From Paramacrobiotus metropolitanus (Eukaryota; Tardigrada; Eutardigrada; Parachela; Macrobiotidae): DNA of 64,000 nucleotides. The notes under the pieces are model-generated. The model saw only the letters and a list, made by a program, of their open reading frames with translations, searched no databases and was not told the origin of the DNA. The stretch lies in NCBI RefSeq assembly GCF_019649055.1, contig NW_026570225.1, positions 3,410,001-3,474,000 of the forward strand. The letters run 5' to 3'. Positions 37,263-48,934 of the stretch are shown here, one piece after another. The first letter of the stretch is position 1; each line of letters starts with the position of its first letter. The position numbers were made by a program, and so were the translations under genes.

Positions 37263-37508
37263 TCAGGACTGAGAGACCTCTTGTGGGTTCAAATATGAAC
37301 GGAATAAATCCCACATATGTAGTCCATATGCCGGAAAATAGGCGGCAAAGGCGTAAGCGATCATGGAGAATATCCCGATGAAAACCACATCGGCAATTCT
37401 TCTCTCCCAAGGGTCAAGCATGTATGTGCATGTCACCAGCGTCCACTGAAAATACATCCATCGCAGCTTCTGCAAGAAGGATAAATCGTCCTTCTTAGGG
37501 TTCACCAT
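37263..37508 (-). CDS. Small subunit of serine palmitoyltransferase (SPTSSA/B-like)
   Basis: Small activating subunit of serine palmitoyltransferase, the first enzyme of sphingolipid synthesis, in the endoplasmic reticulum membrane. 81 aa from ATG 37508; longer in-frame upstream codons do not match the family. The family signature is clear: MYFQWTLVTCTYMLDPWERR (residues 20-39; compare the YYQY...LEPWER pattern of SPTSSA/B), with the first membrane helix, followed by a second hydrophobic helix (VVFIGIFSMIAYAFAAYFPA). Human SPTSSA is 71 aa and SPTSSB 76 aa. I cannot decide between A and B; invertebrates generally have one. Confidence 0.9.
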   Translation of the reverse strand: MVNPKKDDLSFLQKLRWMYFQWTLVTCTYMLDPWERRIADVVFIGIFSMIAYAFAAYFPAYGLHMWDLFRSYLNPQEVSQS

Positions 37509-38151
37509 CGTGCTGCGCTCAGGTACGGTGGAGCTATCCAAAGGACGAGACGAAATTCTCAACATGTTGTAGACGATCCGAAGAATGCAGCGAATTAAAC
37601 CACCACGATAAGGAGGTGAGCGACCGAAGTTCCGATAAATGTAGCAGTAAGACTGCAAGACTTATTTTTATCAGACTCGCTTCAGGGGGGAAGGGGGGCT
37701 GGTTTCCAACGTACTCCACAACTTTCAGATTTGATCCTCGAGCCGTAAATCGTAAAATATGTCAATCCTTTCGATCTTGATGCTGGATTTGATTAAATTC
37801 TATAAACGAAAGCTGACAATCAGGAGACAGTGTCTAAACTATCGAATCATGGTTACAGCAATCGCTGCTTTTAGATTTACTGTACAGTGCGTTCACAATA
37901 TCACATACCTTTTTCCATTCCGGATTCCTACCAACAACTGCAATAAAAGGCCAAATACGTATACTTATATATTTTAGATAATTTAAATTACCTCGACCTT
38001 TTTCGATTTTTCTCCTCAAGTAGGCTTCTTGGGAAAAATCCAGTATGAAATCCGTTCACAAAACAACAGTGTAGTGCACATATACAGTACCGTATGCGCA
38101 AAAAAATTAATACGGGTAAACGGGGAAGCCGTCTGAGGACTACCTACAATA
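37509..38151. other. Upstream region of the SPT small subunit gene
   Basis: Presumed promoter and 5' UTR. A G-run (GGGGGGAAGGGGGGC) lies at 37684-37698. No gene seen. Confidence 0.35.
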
Positions 38152-39432
38152 GTAAGTACCAGACCTGGGCAGTTATGGAAATTTCACCCATAGTTATAGT
38201 TACGAGTTCACTGCAGCACGCGAGTTACGTTACGAGTTACGCTATTCAATTTAACTGGAGTTATGAGCTATAACGCGAGTTACGCTACAATAAAAATTTT
38301 TACTTTATTAATAATTTTCAAGTTATCTCTTACCGGTATTACGTACATTACCAGATTGAAACACACATCGTTATTAACTTTGCAAAATAGCTGATTTTCA
38401 GAATTCAGAAGTTGTCGTTAGTGGATGCCACCCACAAGTGCTGTCTCAGATTTGAAAAGTTTGCTTTTCTCTTCACTGTTTGCACTTTGCATACGAGTAT
38501 TTTACGCAAAATTTTTTCACTGTATTAAGTAACACTAGTACTTGATTCACTTGAAGTATGTACATATCTCCCTCTAAGAAAGTCTTCACTTACATTCAGT
38601 CTGTTCACACTATTTCTAAAAAATGCAGAAAAGTTTTTTATTGTGGAAAGTAGAAAGCTTGTAAGTAAAAAGTTTAAGGAGAAACGAAAATAATATCAAA
38701 GCTTTTCCGCTTTTCCGTTTAGCATATTCCTGTTTGTTTTGCGGACAGTTTGCCATACGCTTGTGTGCTAAGTGCAATCAATTTATTTAAAAAACAAATC
38801 ATATTATTTTTGAGATCTCGTTTCTTCGGAATGTTTTTACTTGCAAACGTTTTGTTTTCCATAAGATTTTCTTCTGCGTTTTTTATGCTATAAGCTGAAC
38901 AGACTGAACGATACTGAAGGCTTTCGAAAAATCCTGAACCTGGAGCGGCTACCCGGTAAACAGCACACTTGGCACAACTAACTTGGCGCACATAAGTATA
39001 TTTTTTCGTAGCTGACCTGAGTGACTCTACTGGAACACAATGTACTAGTGGGCGCCGCTGATATCGCATCGCCATACATCGCAGTGGCCGCACAGACGTC
39101 AGTAATGCCTATGGCGGTCGTGGTGTACTAGCAGTAGGAGCTGTTTTGTGCGTGCCTGCTTGTAGAAGTATCGAAACTCAGTGCGACCCAAGTCGAAAAA
39201 TATAACTTTCATTTTAAGATTTTCTATACTTTTAAGTTAATAATTTTATTAGTAACTTGAAACCACAGAGTTACGCTACAGTTACGTTGCGTTAAAATGT
39301 TTTCGAGTTACGCTAGAGTTAAGTTTTCGTCCTAGCGAGTTACGCTCCAGAGTTACGTTAAAACTCGATAACTCGAAAATAACTCGCGTTAAGTTATGAG
39401 TTAAGTTATAACTGCCCAGGTCTGGTAAGTAC
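38152..39432. mobile_element. hAT element, 1265 bp, with subterminal repeats
   Basis: Element at 38160-39424 with inverted ends CAGACCTGGGCAGTTAT / ATAACTGCCCAGGTCTG and an exact 8-bp flanking duplication GTAAGTAC (38152-38159 and 39425-39432). Both subterminal regions are filled with GAGTTACG-type repeats (about 38205-38292 and 39268-39410) in opposite orientation, as in transposase-binding zones of hAT elements. A minus-strand open stretch at 38719-39093 (124 codons) sits inside; I see no BED finger or hAT dimerisation motif, so the element is probably non-autonomous. Confidence 0.9.
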
Positions 39433-40055
39433 TGTAATAGCAGTTACTCAACGCTAGAAGGTTGGCTGCTATTCTAGCATGAACATTGAGTTGGACAATT
39501 ATTCACTTAATATTAAAACCAATTATTGTTTATTGACATCAGCACATCATGGACCATGGTCATCAGTACAATTAAATCATAATTAATTACCTATTATAAA
39601 GTCATAACTGGTAAAAAGTACTTAAAAAATGCTAATGCTATTAGCAAGTATTACTTAACCGAATCAACGAGTCAGCGCACACCGCATACGCGTACTCTCT
39701 AAAAGTTTCAGAATCTTTTTGCGTTGAAAAACGCAATATCTGCACAAGCAATTTCTGGTTGATTTGGAAGGTGGATTACAAGACAGTAGACGATAAAAAT
39801 GGAACATACGAATCGGCGGCAAATAGTTGTTTAAAACTAATGGCACGCTTGACAGCCATTAGCCGACACAGTGACACAGAATACCAATCTAATGAATCTA
39901 CTATGTACGTATATTAATACTTAACCAAATTACATAACAGAAAATCATGCCGAACGGCCCGAGCCCATGCAAATAACCCAAGAAAGCTAATGCGGTTATG
40001 AACTCGGCAAACTAACAAAATAAAAGCCGTCCCGTGTCCGGATAAAATCAGTCCA
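39433..40055. other. 3' side of VTA1
   Basis: AT-rich spacer with the VTA1 3' UTR; no other feature recognised. Confidence 0.4.
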
Positions 40056-41024
40056 TCACTCTTCCCGTCCCGTTTTCAGTAATCGCAGCGTTCTCTCCAG
40101 TAAGTCGATAGCAGTGGCCGCATCGTCGAACTGCAATGCACTTCCAGCATGTTTCATGTTTTTCTGCGCTCGAGCTATGTCGTCTGAAGATAACGGAATT
40201 CCCGCTGGGTTAGTTACCACTGATACATGGCCTCTTCGTTCAGCAGAAGGTGATGGTGTCTGAACAGACGCTCTTGGAGGAGCAACCGGCAATGTGCTAG
40301 GTGGTTTAGCAGGCGGAAAATCCGTTCGGAACGTACTGGGATTAGCGGAATTCCCGAAATCACTGCCATATGTCGGACCAGGCGGGAAAGATGGCTTCTC
40401 CGGGGATGGCATGCTTCCTCCAGTGGAAAACGATGGGACATTCTGACCCGGGATTTGTGATGACGGCACATTAACATTAATGGAACCAGGATCTTCGTTC
40501 GCTTCCCCGTCACCGCCTTCAGCCAACGGTCCGGGAACGGGGACTTCCCCGTTTTTCAGACAATTATGAATATAAGCGGCTTTCCATTTCGCATACTTCT
40601 GCTGACGAGCGACATCATCACTTACTTCTCCCCAAACCGCCAGCACATCAAACAATAACCCGGCAGTGTAAAACGCCTTGATAACATTTTTGTCAAAATG
40701 TCCAGCGCGGTCCTGTGCATCCGCCCAACTAAACAGCTTTAGCGCGTAGTTTTCGATGTGCGCCTGAGCTACCATGTCATTAGTGATGGCTTCATTACCT
40801 TTCTGAGATTTCTTAGTGCTTTCCAGATGGTTCAGCACACCGGATATAAACAAGCTGGCTGGTTTACTTTTGCTGTCGATACGAATGCCCAGCTGCACAG
40901 CATGATAGCGCAACCAGTAGGCTACAACAGGATCGCGGTTGTCGTGCTCCACAGCTGCTTTGATGTAGTGCAGCATGGGTTTTAAATTATCCGGGCACGC
41001 AGGTAAATTCGCCAAAGCTGCCAT
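40056..41024 (-). CDS. VTA1: VTA1 (LIP5) homologue, ESCRT-III/VPS4 cofactor
   Basis: Cofactor that stimulates the VPS4 ATPase during multivesicular body formation and ESCRT-III disassembly. One exon, 322 aa (human 307). The N-terminal tandem-MIT-like domain is recognisable: KPMLHYIKAAVEHDNRDPVV, YWLRYHAVQLGIRIDSKSK and LKLFSWADAQDRAGHFDKNV, then KAFYTAGLLFDVLAVWGEV. A Pro/Ser-rich linker (about 170-275) follows. The C-terminal VTA1 domain (IARAQKNMKHAGSALQFDDA, TAIDLLERTLRLLKTG) binds VPS4. ATG 41024 matches the family start. Without introns in the coding part, which is unusual for this gene in vertebrates. Confidence 0.96.
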   Translation of the reverse strand: MAALANLPACPDNLKPMLHYIKAAVEHDNRDPVVAYWLRYHAVQLGIRIDSKSKPASLFISGVLNHLESTKKSQKGNEAITNDMVAQAHIENYALKLFSWADAQDRAGHFDKNVIKAFYTAGLLFDVLAVWGEVSDDVARQQKYAKWKAAYIHNCLKNGEVPVPGPLAEGGDGEANEDPGSINVNVPSSQIPGQNVPSFSTGGSMPSPEKPSFPPGPTYGSDFGNSANPSTFRTDFPPAKPPSTLPVAPPRASVQTPSPSAERRGHVSVVTNPAGIPLSSDDIARAQKNMKHAGSALQFDDAATAIDLLERTLRLLKTGREE

Positions 41025-42116
41025 TTGTTATTGTAGCCTGTCAGTAACCTGTGCCTGCAAAATAACATGACAATGTCAACTTTCTGGTTCTTCAACATGA
41101 AACACGAAAGGACAGTGAGTATTCATCCTAAAAATCACTACCTCGTATTAGTATTCACTAATACAGTAATACTTAACTATAGATATGTAGGTACGAGGTA
41201 TGTACAGCAATAGGTAAATACAGTACTTAAAAAATTTACAGTCAAGTCATTCACATTCCCCTGTCACATAAAACATTCTTTAGAATCTTCGATTCGGGGA
41301 GTACAATCACTACAATGTACTGCTGTACAGGTTACTTTTAATTCTGCAGTTAAGAGTTTCTTTTGCACTTACGGTAATCCCTTTCCCAGTTTCCTTGCAG
41401 TTTTTGATACCAAGAAACCAACTAACAGTCCAAAATCTTAATTCTTAAGACAGGTTCTAAAACTTCTAATACCATCAAACCTTTAAACGAAACAGAAATT
41501 AAAAGGTTCTTATTTTTCCGCAAAACACAATGCCACTAAAGCTCGCAGCCCAACAAATCGCGAAAACACTTTTACTCCATGCTGTCACGTGAACTCCGGA
41601 CACAAGCGAATTAAAATAGGAGCAACAGTAACATCACTTCAAAGTTCTAACTGGGAAAATCAATTAATTTTTATTAAAATTGAAAGTTGATCGGATGAGT
41701 CAACTGAATGAGGTAGCTTCCTAGCACACCACACTACAGACCATGGTGTAGTCTACACTTGGAGGAGGTTGATACTTGAAAGGTTTCTCACTGGTCAGTG
41801 TGCGTAGCACGTACTCGCAGACAACTTCGATGTTTAATAGCACGGATACATCATCGCGGAATGTGCAGTACTGTACTTATAAATTCCAGAATTCCAGTGC
41901 ACGTGCAATCTCACTAGACTGAGTAGATTCATAGAACTGGAAGATATCTGGAAGCAGTAAGTTTTGAACTCGAAAGTTCGAAGGTAGATAAAGTTCAAAA
42001 GTTATGCACCACGTACGTTTTCATAGGCGGCTCAATCACGAAAGCAGGAAACTGGGAAAACAACAAAACGCCGGCGCATGCGTAACATTGTTACGTACTA
42101 CCCGTAGTAACTAAAG
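41025..42116. other. Divergent spacer, VTA1 to the dehydrogenase gene
   Basis: Must hold the VTA1 promoter. No gene or RNA recognised. Confidence 0.35.
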
Positions 42117-42544
42117 TTAATAGGGAATTTTAGATTTCACATGGTTTAGGCTCCGTCCACTAGAAACTACCGCGTCACATAAACAGTACGTTTGCAGACT
42201 GAAAATCGTTTAAAATGCTTGTACGGATGCACACTTGCAGTGACGTACAGCTGAAAAATAAATCGAATCGAGAGTGCCGAGAGCGTGACCAACCTGCTCT
42301 CGGGGAGGCGGTTAGAGCACACAAAAAAGATCCACAGGCAGCATACGCTGGCTTATTGCTCAGCCATATGGCTGAGCCGTTGCACAGTTCCACGTAAGGC
42401 AGATAGTTTTTACGCGTCAGCCAACGACGTTGGGTTACGGCGCCTTACGTCGCGAACGGACGTAAATCAACCCGTAACGCCAACTTCTATCCGAACGTCG
42501 AACTGCACGTAACTTGTTTTGTGAAATCTAAAATTCGCTAATAA
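42117..42544. mobile_element. Small inverted-repeat element (MITE-like)
   Basis: Ends TTAATAGGGAATTTTAGATT and its near-exact reverse complement (AATCTAAAATTCGCTAATAA); the 25-bp repeats differ at two positions. Inside is a perfect palindrome GGCTCAGCCATATGGCTGAGCC around 42356-42377 (one flank base differs) and a smaller CGAGAGC/GCTCTCG hairpin. No target duplication could be fixed, so the superfamily is open. Confidence 0.6.
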
Positions 42545-42854
42545 TATGCTGTTTGTTGATGCTGTCATTGCTGTGTAATGCTTCAGTTTTGTTGATGCTG
42601 TGTGATGCAGCTGATGCTTCAGTTTTCCTTGTTAATCAATAATATTTTCTGAACTAAAAACCACACTGATTGGAAAAAGTTAATGATTAGTTGTTAACCG
42701 TTAACGTAACAATTTTTATGGTTACAGACTTACAGCCACCCCCACAGGTAAACTTTCGCACTATTACCGTACCAATTTTGTCAACTTTGCAACTATTGCA
42801 ATAATTAATCAGAACTATTATAGGTGACTCGGAGGTGAGACTGAGCACTGAGCG

Positions 42855-44521
42855 ATGAGCCGCAAATGGTTGATATACTCCAGTGCAATCGGCACACTTG
42901 TCGGTGGAACTGTTATTTTCAAAGAAATTTTACAAGGATGCCTCTACAAAGGCGCAGAGAATTTATCTGGGAGGACTGTGATCATAACGGGTGCGGCTGT
43001 TACAGTTAGATTATACGCTGTGTTATACTCCTGGGTTTATCAGGCTTTGGTAAGTGTATGCCTTGTTTTGCAAATGCGTATCTGGTTTCGTTTAGGAGCC
43101 AATACGGGAATAGGCAAAGCGACGGCAACGGAGTTCGCAAAGCGAGGAGCTCGAGTGATTATGGCATGCAGAGATATGGATCGCTGTAAGAAAGCCAGAC
43201 GCGACGTTATCACCGCTGCGCGACCTGTTTTAGCGAAAATGAGAGACTCTTCGGGAAAACCTATGCGGACGAATGTCAAATGCGAAAGTTTAGACTTGGC
43301 ATCTTTTGCGTCAATTCGAGCATTCGCAGGTGGGTCGCTACGCTGTAAAATAAATAGATGATCTTACCTATAGATATCATATTTATATGTATAAATATGA
43401 ATGCTTGAAGTAACAAATCTAATGCTTTCTGCTTTTCATATTATTTCAATGATCGATCAGAATTGATACTGGTGAGGTACACTTACAGGATAAAGGCGCG
43501 AAGTGTAAAAGTCGTTGAAGACGATTTACCGACCTTACAGTGTCATCGCTAACACGATGCGCGTATGTTAGCCTTATGACGGCTTATCCATTTCCCATAT
43601 TCCATCACTAGACTACAATGCTTTGTTTTAAAAATACACATTGTTATTAGTATATATTAGGTATTATTTGGCTTTAATTTCGCTACGCAGATATTCTCGT
43701 ATCTTGAAGATGTTTGTTTACAACGTATTTTCTGCTGCGAAGGCACAGCCTAGGAGTATAGTATACCATTTTTGAAGCTTTCGCCAGTTTATTCTCTGAC
43801 GAATGGACATAATTAACATGGACGTTCGATTGTCCAACAGTTTGGTAATCATGTTATTTCAGATATAGTGAAGGAAGAACCTAAAATCAATTACCTAATT
43901 AACAATGCCGCCACAATGAAAGACCCGGAACGGAAATTAACAGCCGATGGACTGGAGCGGCAGATGGGGATAAATCATTTTGGACATTTTTTGTTGACAA
44001 ATTTACTGCTCCCTAAATTGAGGGCGACGGTTGAAAGTCGTATTGTGGTGGTCAGCTGTGTGACGCACAAGTCAGGAAGCATCGATTTTGAAAATCTGAA
44101 CGCCGACAAGGATTATTCCGCCAACGATGTCTATGCTGCCAGTAAACTGGCCAATGTTCTCTTCGGAAAGCAGCTAGCGCGCAACTTGCAGGATGCCGGC
44201 ACTGGTGTTTTCATAGTCGATCCGGGTCTGACCTTTACGCAACTGAGTAGAAATCTCCCTGTGATGCAGTCCGTGTCCAGATTTATTTTCAGACCAGTAA
44301 TGTGGTTGTTTTTGAAAACACCTCAGAGAGCTGCTCAGCCCGTTATGTACGCAGCACTTAGTCCGGAGCTGAATAACTGCTCAGGAGAATACATTGTGAA
44401 GTGTACTGTTGGAGACAACTCGCCCGCGGCTAACGAGGAGCATCTCGCAAAGAAATTGTGGCTTGTAAGCGAACGTTGGACGAGAACAACAGCTTCCCCA
44501 GATAGCACGATATCTTACTGA
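42855..44521 (+). CDS. Short-chain dehydrogenase, retinol dehydrogenase 11-14 type
   Basis: NADP(H)-dependent oxidoreductase of the classical SDR family, membrane-anchored; relatives reduce retinal or lipid aldehydes. Three exons (42855-42990, 43096-43329, 43863-44521), in phase, 342 aa. Residues 5-22 form an N-terminal membrane anchor ([18 protein letters not shown]). The cofactor motif TGANTGIG (45-52) is rebuilt exactly by the first splice (donor ACGG/GTGCGG), followed by [10 protein letters not shown], whose basic residues suggest NADP. The NNAA motif is at 137-140, the catalytic region has Ser188 and Y214xxxK218 ([13 protein letters not shown]), then DPGLTFTQL. The gene is complete. The exact substrate cannot be read from sequence; RDH12 or RDH13/14 are nearest in pattern. 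Confidence 0.93.
43485..43632 (+). repeat. Dispersed repeat, copy 1 (intron 2 of the dehydrogenase gene)
   Basis: About 148 bp starting ACAGGATAAAGGCGCGAA and ending near AATGCTTTGTTTTA, shared in the same orientation with 55881-56035 and about 93% alike by eye. It has no coding potential. It is probably a small transposable element or a piece of one. Confidence 0.85.
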
Positions 44522-45251
44522 TGCGCGGACGGAGTTGATACTTTAAATACTTACTCTTATGTACAATACAATCATAATAACAAATTAATGATCGCTCATT
44601 TCCGTGTTTTATTGTCCTTCGGATTCTGTGAATTTTGGTGGCAATAAAGACGAAATCTTCAAATCTACGAGTAGCATTTAATATATCCATGTTTCACGAA
44701 AGAATTCTCTGTTTTTGTTAAACAGATAGCTGTTATTGTGCAACACCTGCAACCCAGGAAAGTTACTGTTGCACTAATAGAAAGGCATCTCGAGGAGTCA
44801 AGGGTTATAAACTTTTTTGGTTGAAACTGCTTTTCATTATGAAATTACATAATTATTATTTCCTTATGAATGGAAATCTGCCGCATATTATCGAAGGCTG
44901 TGATTAAGCTGCATGAAATCAAACCATAACTAGTTTTAACAGGTAGCTTTATTCAGTATGTTTAACAACAGCAATGCCTTGAGTTCACATCATGTACAGA
45001 AAAGTGAACGAAAATGAAAAATAAATCGTTATCGTTTTATAAATAATTATTTATTGTTTCCATTTAAGTGAAACAACAACTTGTAACTTTGTAAGTACCT
45101 CTAGTATAAGAATTACGAAATCACCGTAAACGTGAGATTCACTATTTCCCACCACAGGAACCATGCATACATATTTCTGTTGAGCATCGGGGTTATAAGT
45201 TATAACCGTGTCATCAAAGCACGAACTTAAATCCAGCTTAACTACTGTGAT
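44522..45251. other. Convergent 3' spacer
   Basis: 3' UTRs of the dehydrogenase (plus) and the chromo-like gene (minus). Nothing else recognised. Confidence 0.4.
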
Positions 45252-47750
45252 TTAAGACATGCGCGATTTATTTTGGTTAAATTCTTCCATGTACTTTGTC
45301 CAAGATAACTCGAGCTCAACCTCTTTCTCTCGTTTTTGTCGCTTGGACATTTCCAGAGTTTCGCATGGTTCCAGGTTAGCCGCTTTATATTTTTCTTTCA
45401 AAGCTTCATCGACTTGCCCCTCTTCTAACCACTCATTGTTACCAGCAGGTTGTCGGACCTATAACATACTAACAGTTGTAACTTGTAAGTACTGCAAGGG
45501 CAATACTATTAGAACACCGTTAAAGTTTTCCACATGCAACTACTGCAGCCAAGCATGGGAGTTATGATAAAGCACATTCACAAAGAACGATGAGTACGAT
45601 TTCAGAAAGAAAACTCGCTCAAAAAGCAGAATACAACTCTACGAGTCTAAGAGAGAAAATGAACACATTACCAAGAAAAAGAGCCTGCAGTGTGCGACGC
45701 GATGACCAAGTATTTCCTTGGCTTTCGAGCGTGGACGGTGCCCTGCAGTGCAACAGTTCACATAATAGATACAGTAAGTTGGTTGTGACAAATGAAATGC
45801 CCATCGAACTTTGTTTTCGGAAAAGTACATACAGGCGCGCCGTTGATTTGCGTCGTCGCCGATCCCAATTCCCAAAGTTTCTAGAGAAGAAATTTTAATA
45901 TAAAAACGCCCATAAAATACATTATTATCATGCAGTTAGAGCTTCGTCAATGTAACGATTTGGAACTACAGTAATACGGATACGCACCATCAAGCGCTTG
46001 ATTGTCTAACAAAAGCTTGCTGATACGCCTTTCTGACTGTCTTGATGGGAACATATTTAATTGTGCGTCCAGTTTCTTGAACCGCACATCTGAGTCATGG
46101 TCATCTGCGCAAGCAACGAGACAATAAGGTCACATGTTTTCATACCAGATTGTTTTGCAGTTTTCAAAACATCGAAGTAAATTGAAGCTACCTAATTCCG
46201 TACGAAGCTGCAGAGGAAATTATTCAGTAACAAGTGTAAACAGTAAAGTTATAGCTATACAGAGCTATGCAATACCTTAGTACCTACCTAAAACTGTTTC
46301 AGCGTTTCTAAAGACTAGAACACAAACAGAAAAGCAAACCTTTACCGAATTTGTTTTTCTTTCGGCAAGACTTCTGCAGACCTGTGGACATTGGCAACGA
46401 GAGAGCTGAAAAATTCGTACAAAAACAGTAACGATTTCATCATGATTCGTAAAGATGGCGTTTAAAGTTTTTTACCGCGCGCAGCCGCCCGAGATGCTAC
46501 AATGGATTTTTCGATTCTCGTCTTTGCTGATCCGGTAGATTTGGCACAATACAGAGCCTTTCGAGATTCTGTCGCATAAATCACATGCACGAAAAATAAA
46601 ATTAGAGATCCTCACACACTATTAATGCAAATCGTAACGTTTAAATCGCAAAGCAAAGCTTTCAATTACCAGACGGTTCACTCAGAGACGCTGCTGATGA
46701 CACTTGACCAGTAACCATATGAGCACTTTCAGAGTTTTTCTTTTCTGACACAGCGGACACAGGCACAGCGATCTGCTCATCGTTTGCGCTTGCACTGCCA
46801 TCAGACGTGACCACTGGATTTCTTAAAAACACTGATGATGATGCATTTGCAGGCTCGAAGTCGAACCGCGTAACTCCTTCCTGAACCGTGAAACAGCCAA
46901 CAGTTTCAATAGAATGGCTATTTTTGTTCGCCGATGCCGCTTGTGATCCTAAAGGCGGTTTTTGTTTTCGTTTTCGAGGTGCTGCTGGCGTTCCTAGTGC
47001 AGCTGCAAACATACAGAAACACAGATTCAACTGCCAGCGTAAAACTCACAAAATAATCAGCAACTCTCGGTTATCCGAACTGCAAGCGCAAGTGATGCTC
47101 TCGTAGTTGTAACAGACTTGAGGGGTGCGGGTCACGACTTACAGTATCATGGATTCCGCTCTGGGCCGCTCGAATAATATGATTTCAAGAAGTACGTTTT
47201 AAGTAATTATTTGCATTCAGAATCAATTGATAATCAACATACAACGCATAATTTCAACAGCTAATAGTAACAAAACAAAAACAGGAAACTAAATTAAATC
47301 TAAATTCAACCGGCTACGGTACCTGTGCGAACTAGTTCAACGAAAGCCTTCATGTAGTCCTCGGCAAACAGATCCTCCAAACCTGGAGGGAGGGACTTCT
47401 TGCTATCGGTTATGTCTATTCGACGGTTATCTGTTATCAAAACGAATTCGGACATTAACGTTAGCGGTGCTGTAAAAACTGAATATTGACTATTGAGCAA
47501 TGTGCAAATGGTCAGCTGTCCCTGTCCGCAGAAGCTTACTGGAAAGGGGCACACCAAAGGTATTCTTTGCGGAGTTGTAGACCACGCAACTTCCAATTGG
47601 GGGAAAAGCGTCGTTGTCTTCTTCGCAAGCCGCTCTTCCTGATCGGCTGAGGCGAGTGGAAGCTGAACCTGAAGAAGGCTTGGGATCTGAATGGGAGTTC
47701 GTTTGCTTCGCATTTCGACCCCGTGCCTGGATCAGCTCATCGTCCATCAT
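45252..47750 (-). CDS. Uncharacterised nuclear protein with a chromodomain-like C-terminus
   Basis: Nine exons can be joined in phase from ATG 47750: 47540-47750, 47323-47469, 46670-47002, then short exons near 46.5, 46.4, 46.05, 45.85 and 45.7 kb, and the last at 45252-45458. The N-terminal part is low complexity (Ser/Gly/Asp), followed by LPPGLEDLFAEDYMKAFVEL, a basic cluster PRKRKQKPPLG that may be a nuclear signal, and KSCRKKNKF. Near the C-terminus AKEILGHRVAHCRLFFL, joined by splicing to VRQPAGNNEWLEEGQVDEAL and KEKYKAAN, has the spacing of a chromodomain (hydrophobic strands, NxxWLEE in place of NTWEPEE, final helix). The last 40 residues are a charged helix ending in KSRMS. I do not recognise the family; the domain call is by pattern only. 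Confidence 0.6.
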
Positions 47751-48934
47751 GATCAATCAGTGCGCCTTTCGGTAACCAGTCAACAAGAGGACAAACCTGC
47801 TACATGATGCCAATCTGGCAGTGCAAAACCGAATCTTATTCCACGTTCTAGTTGAAGTACGGTTACGGCTCAAGGAAATAGTCACATGGCACTATAATTA
47901 ATTACGATTCTAGGTACTGTATATCCAGTATAGGTACAAATTGACAGCGTGATGTTGATACTGCCATATGCAAAGTGATCTAGCAACAAGAGTTCGCAAG
48001 AACTGTTTGAACGATTTTACGCACTTTTACTTGTTAAATGAATGCACCAGCTGACCAGCCGCGGCTGAAGCAAGAGCATCTTGTGCCAAAGGCAACCGCA
48101 CACGGGGTACATTTTAGTGAATTCATTTTAAAATTTAGTTTTTTAAAAATTTAAACAGAAATTTGAAATGCAGTAGTATACTCGTACCAATTACTAGTGT
48201 ACCATCACTTATTATCGGGAATATGCGAATACCTATATTCCACCTACGCGGTCGATGGACAATGGACGCTGGCCGTAAGATGATTTTACGACATTCGTGA
48301 AAAAAACCAACAAAAAACTGCCGACCGACCGACAATCACTTAGGTTAAGGTACTAGTCGTAGTAGTCTTTTAGATTCTAAGTAGTTGTTGCTGTGATGGT
48401 TTCTTTTGTCGGTCCCCTGAAGAGCTTCCGGTGTGCAGTCCTCACCGCATAATTTTTTACAGTACTGTAATAGCAAAGTGAGTACAAAGGAAAAAATGAA
48501 CTAAAAGCGCAATTTCCACAAAATCCACTCTGGCAGACGCTTCTTTCTTTACTGCACTGTAATACAAGCGACCTCTACAGGCAAAAGCTCAGTATGAAAT
48601 TATTACAGTACTTAATTTCTCGTTTTATAAGTTAAATACTGCGGTAAGTATGACCTGATACACGAATTTCAAAACGTCTGCAGTGCATGCACTTTCGAAA
48701 TAGCATCAAAAGATCATAGAAAAATTAACACAAAGATGAATTACTCAGAATCTCTAACAAAAAAACTCCAAAGGCCAATTATGGAATCTTTTGAATACAG
48801 AGTAATATGGTATGGATATCCACGATTCCAACAAACGAAAAAATGTGCCACTTTTAATTCCCACAACTCAGCACGCTTTATCAAAATATTTAACACGTAA
48901 AAAGGCCCATATTCCATAAAATTCCAGATCCAAG
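47751..48934. other. Intergenic region, 1.2 kb
   Basis: Upstream of the chromo-like gene and downstream of UBL5. No gene, repeat or RNA recognised. Confidence 0.4.

Noticed and set aside
38719-39093. 124-codon minus-strand open frame in the hAT element
   Set aside because: No BED finger, RNase H or hAT dimerisation motif; could be a relic but not supportable as a gene.
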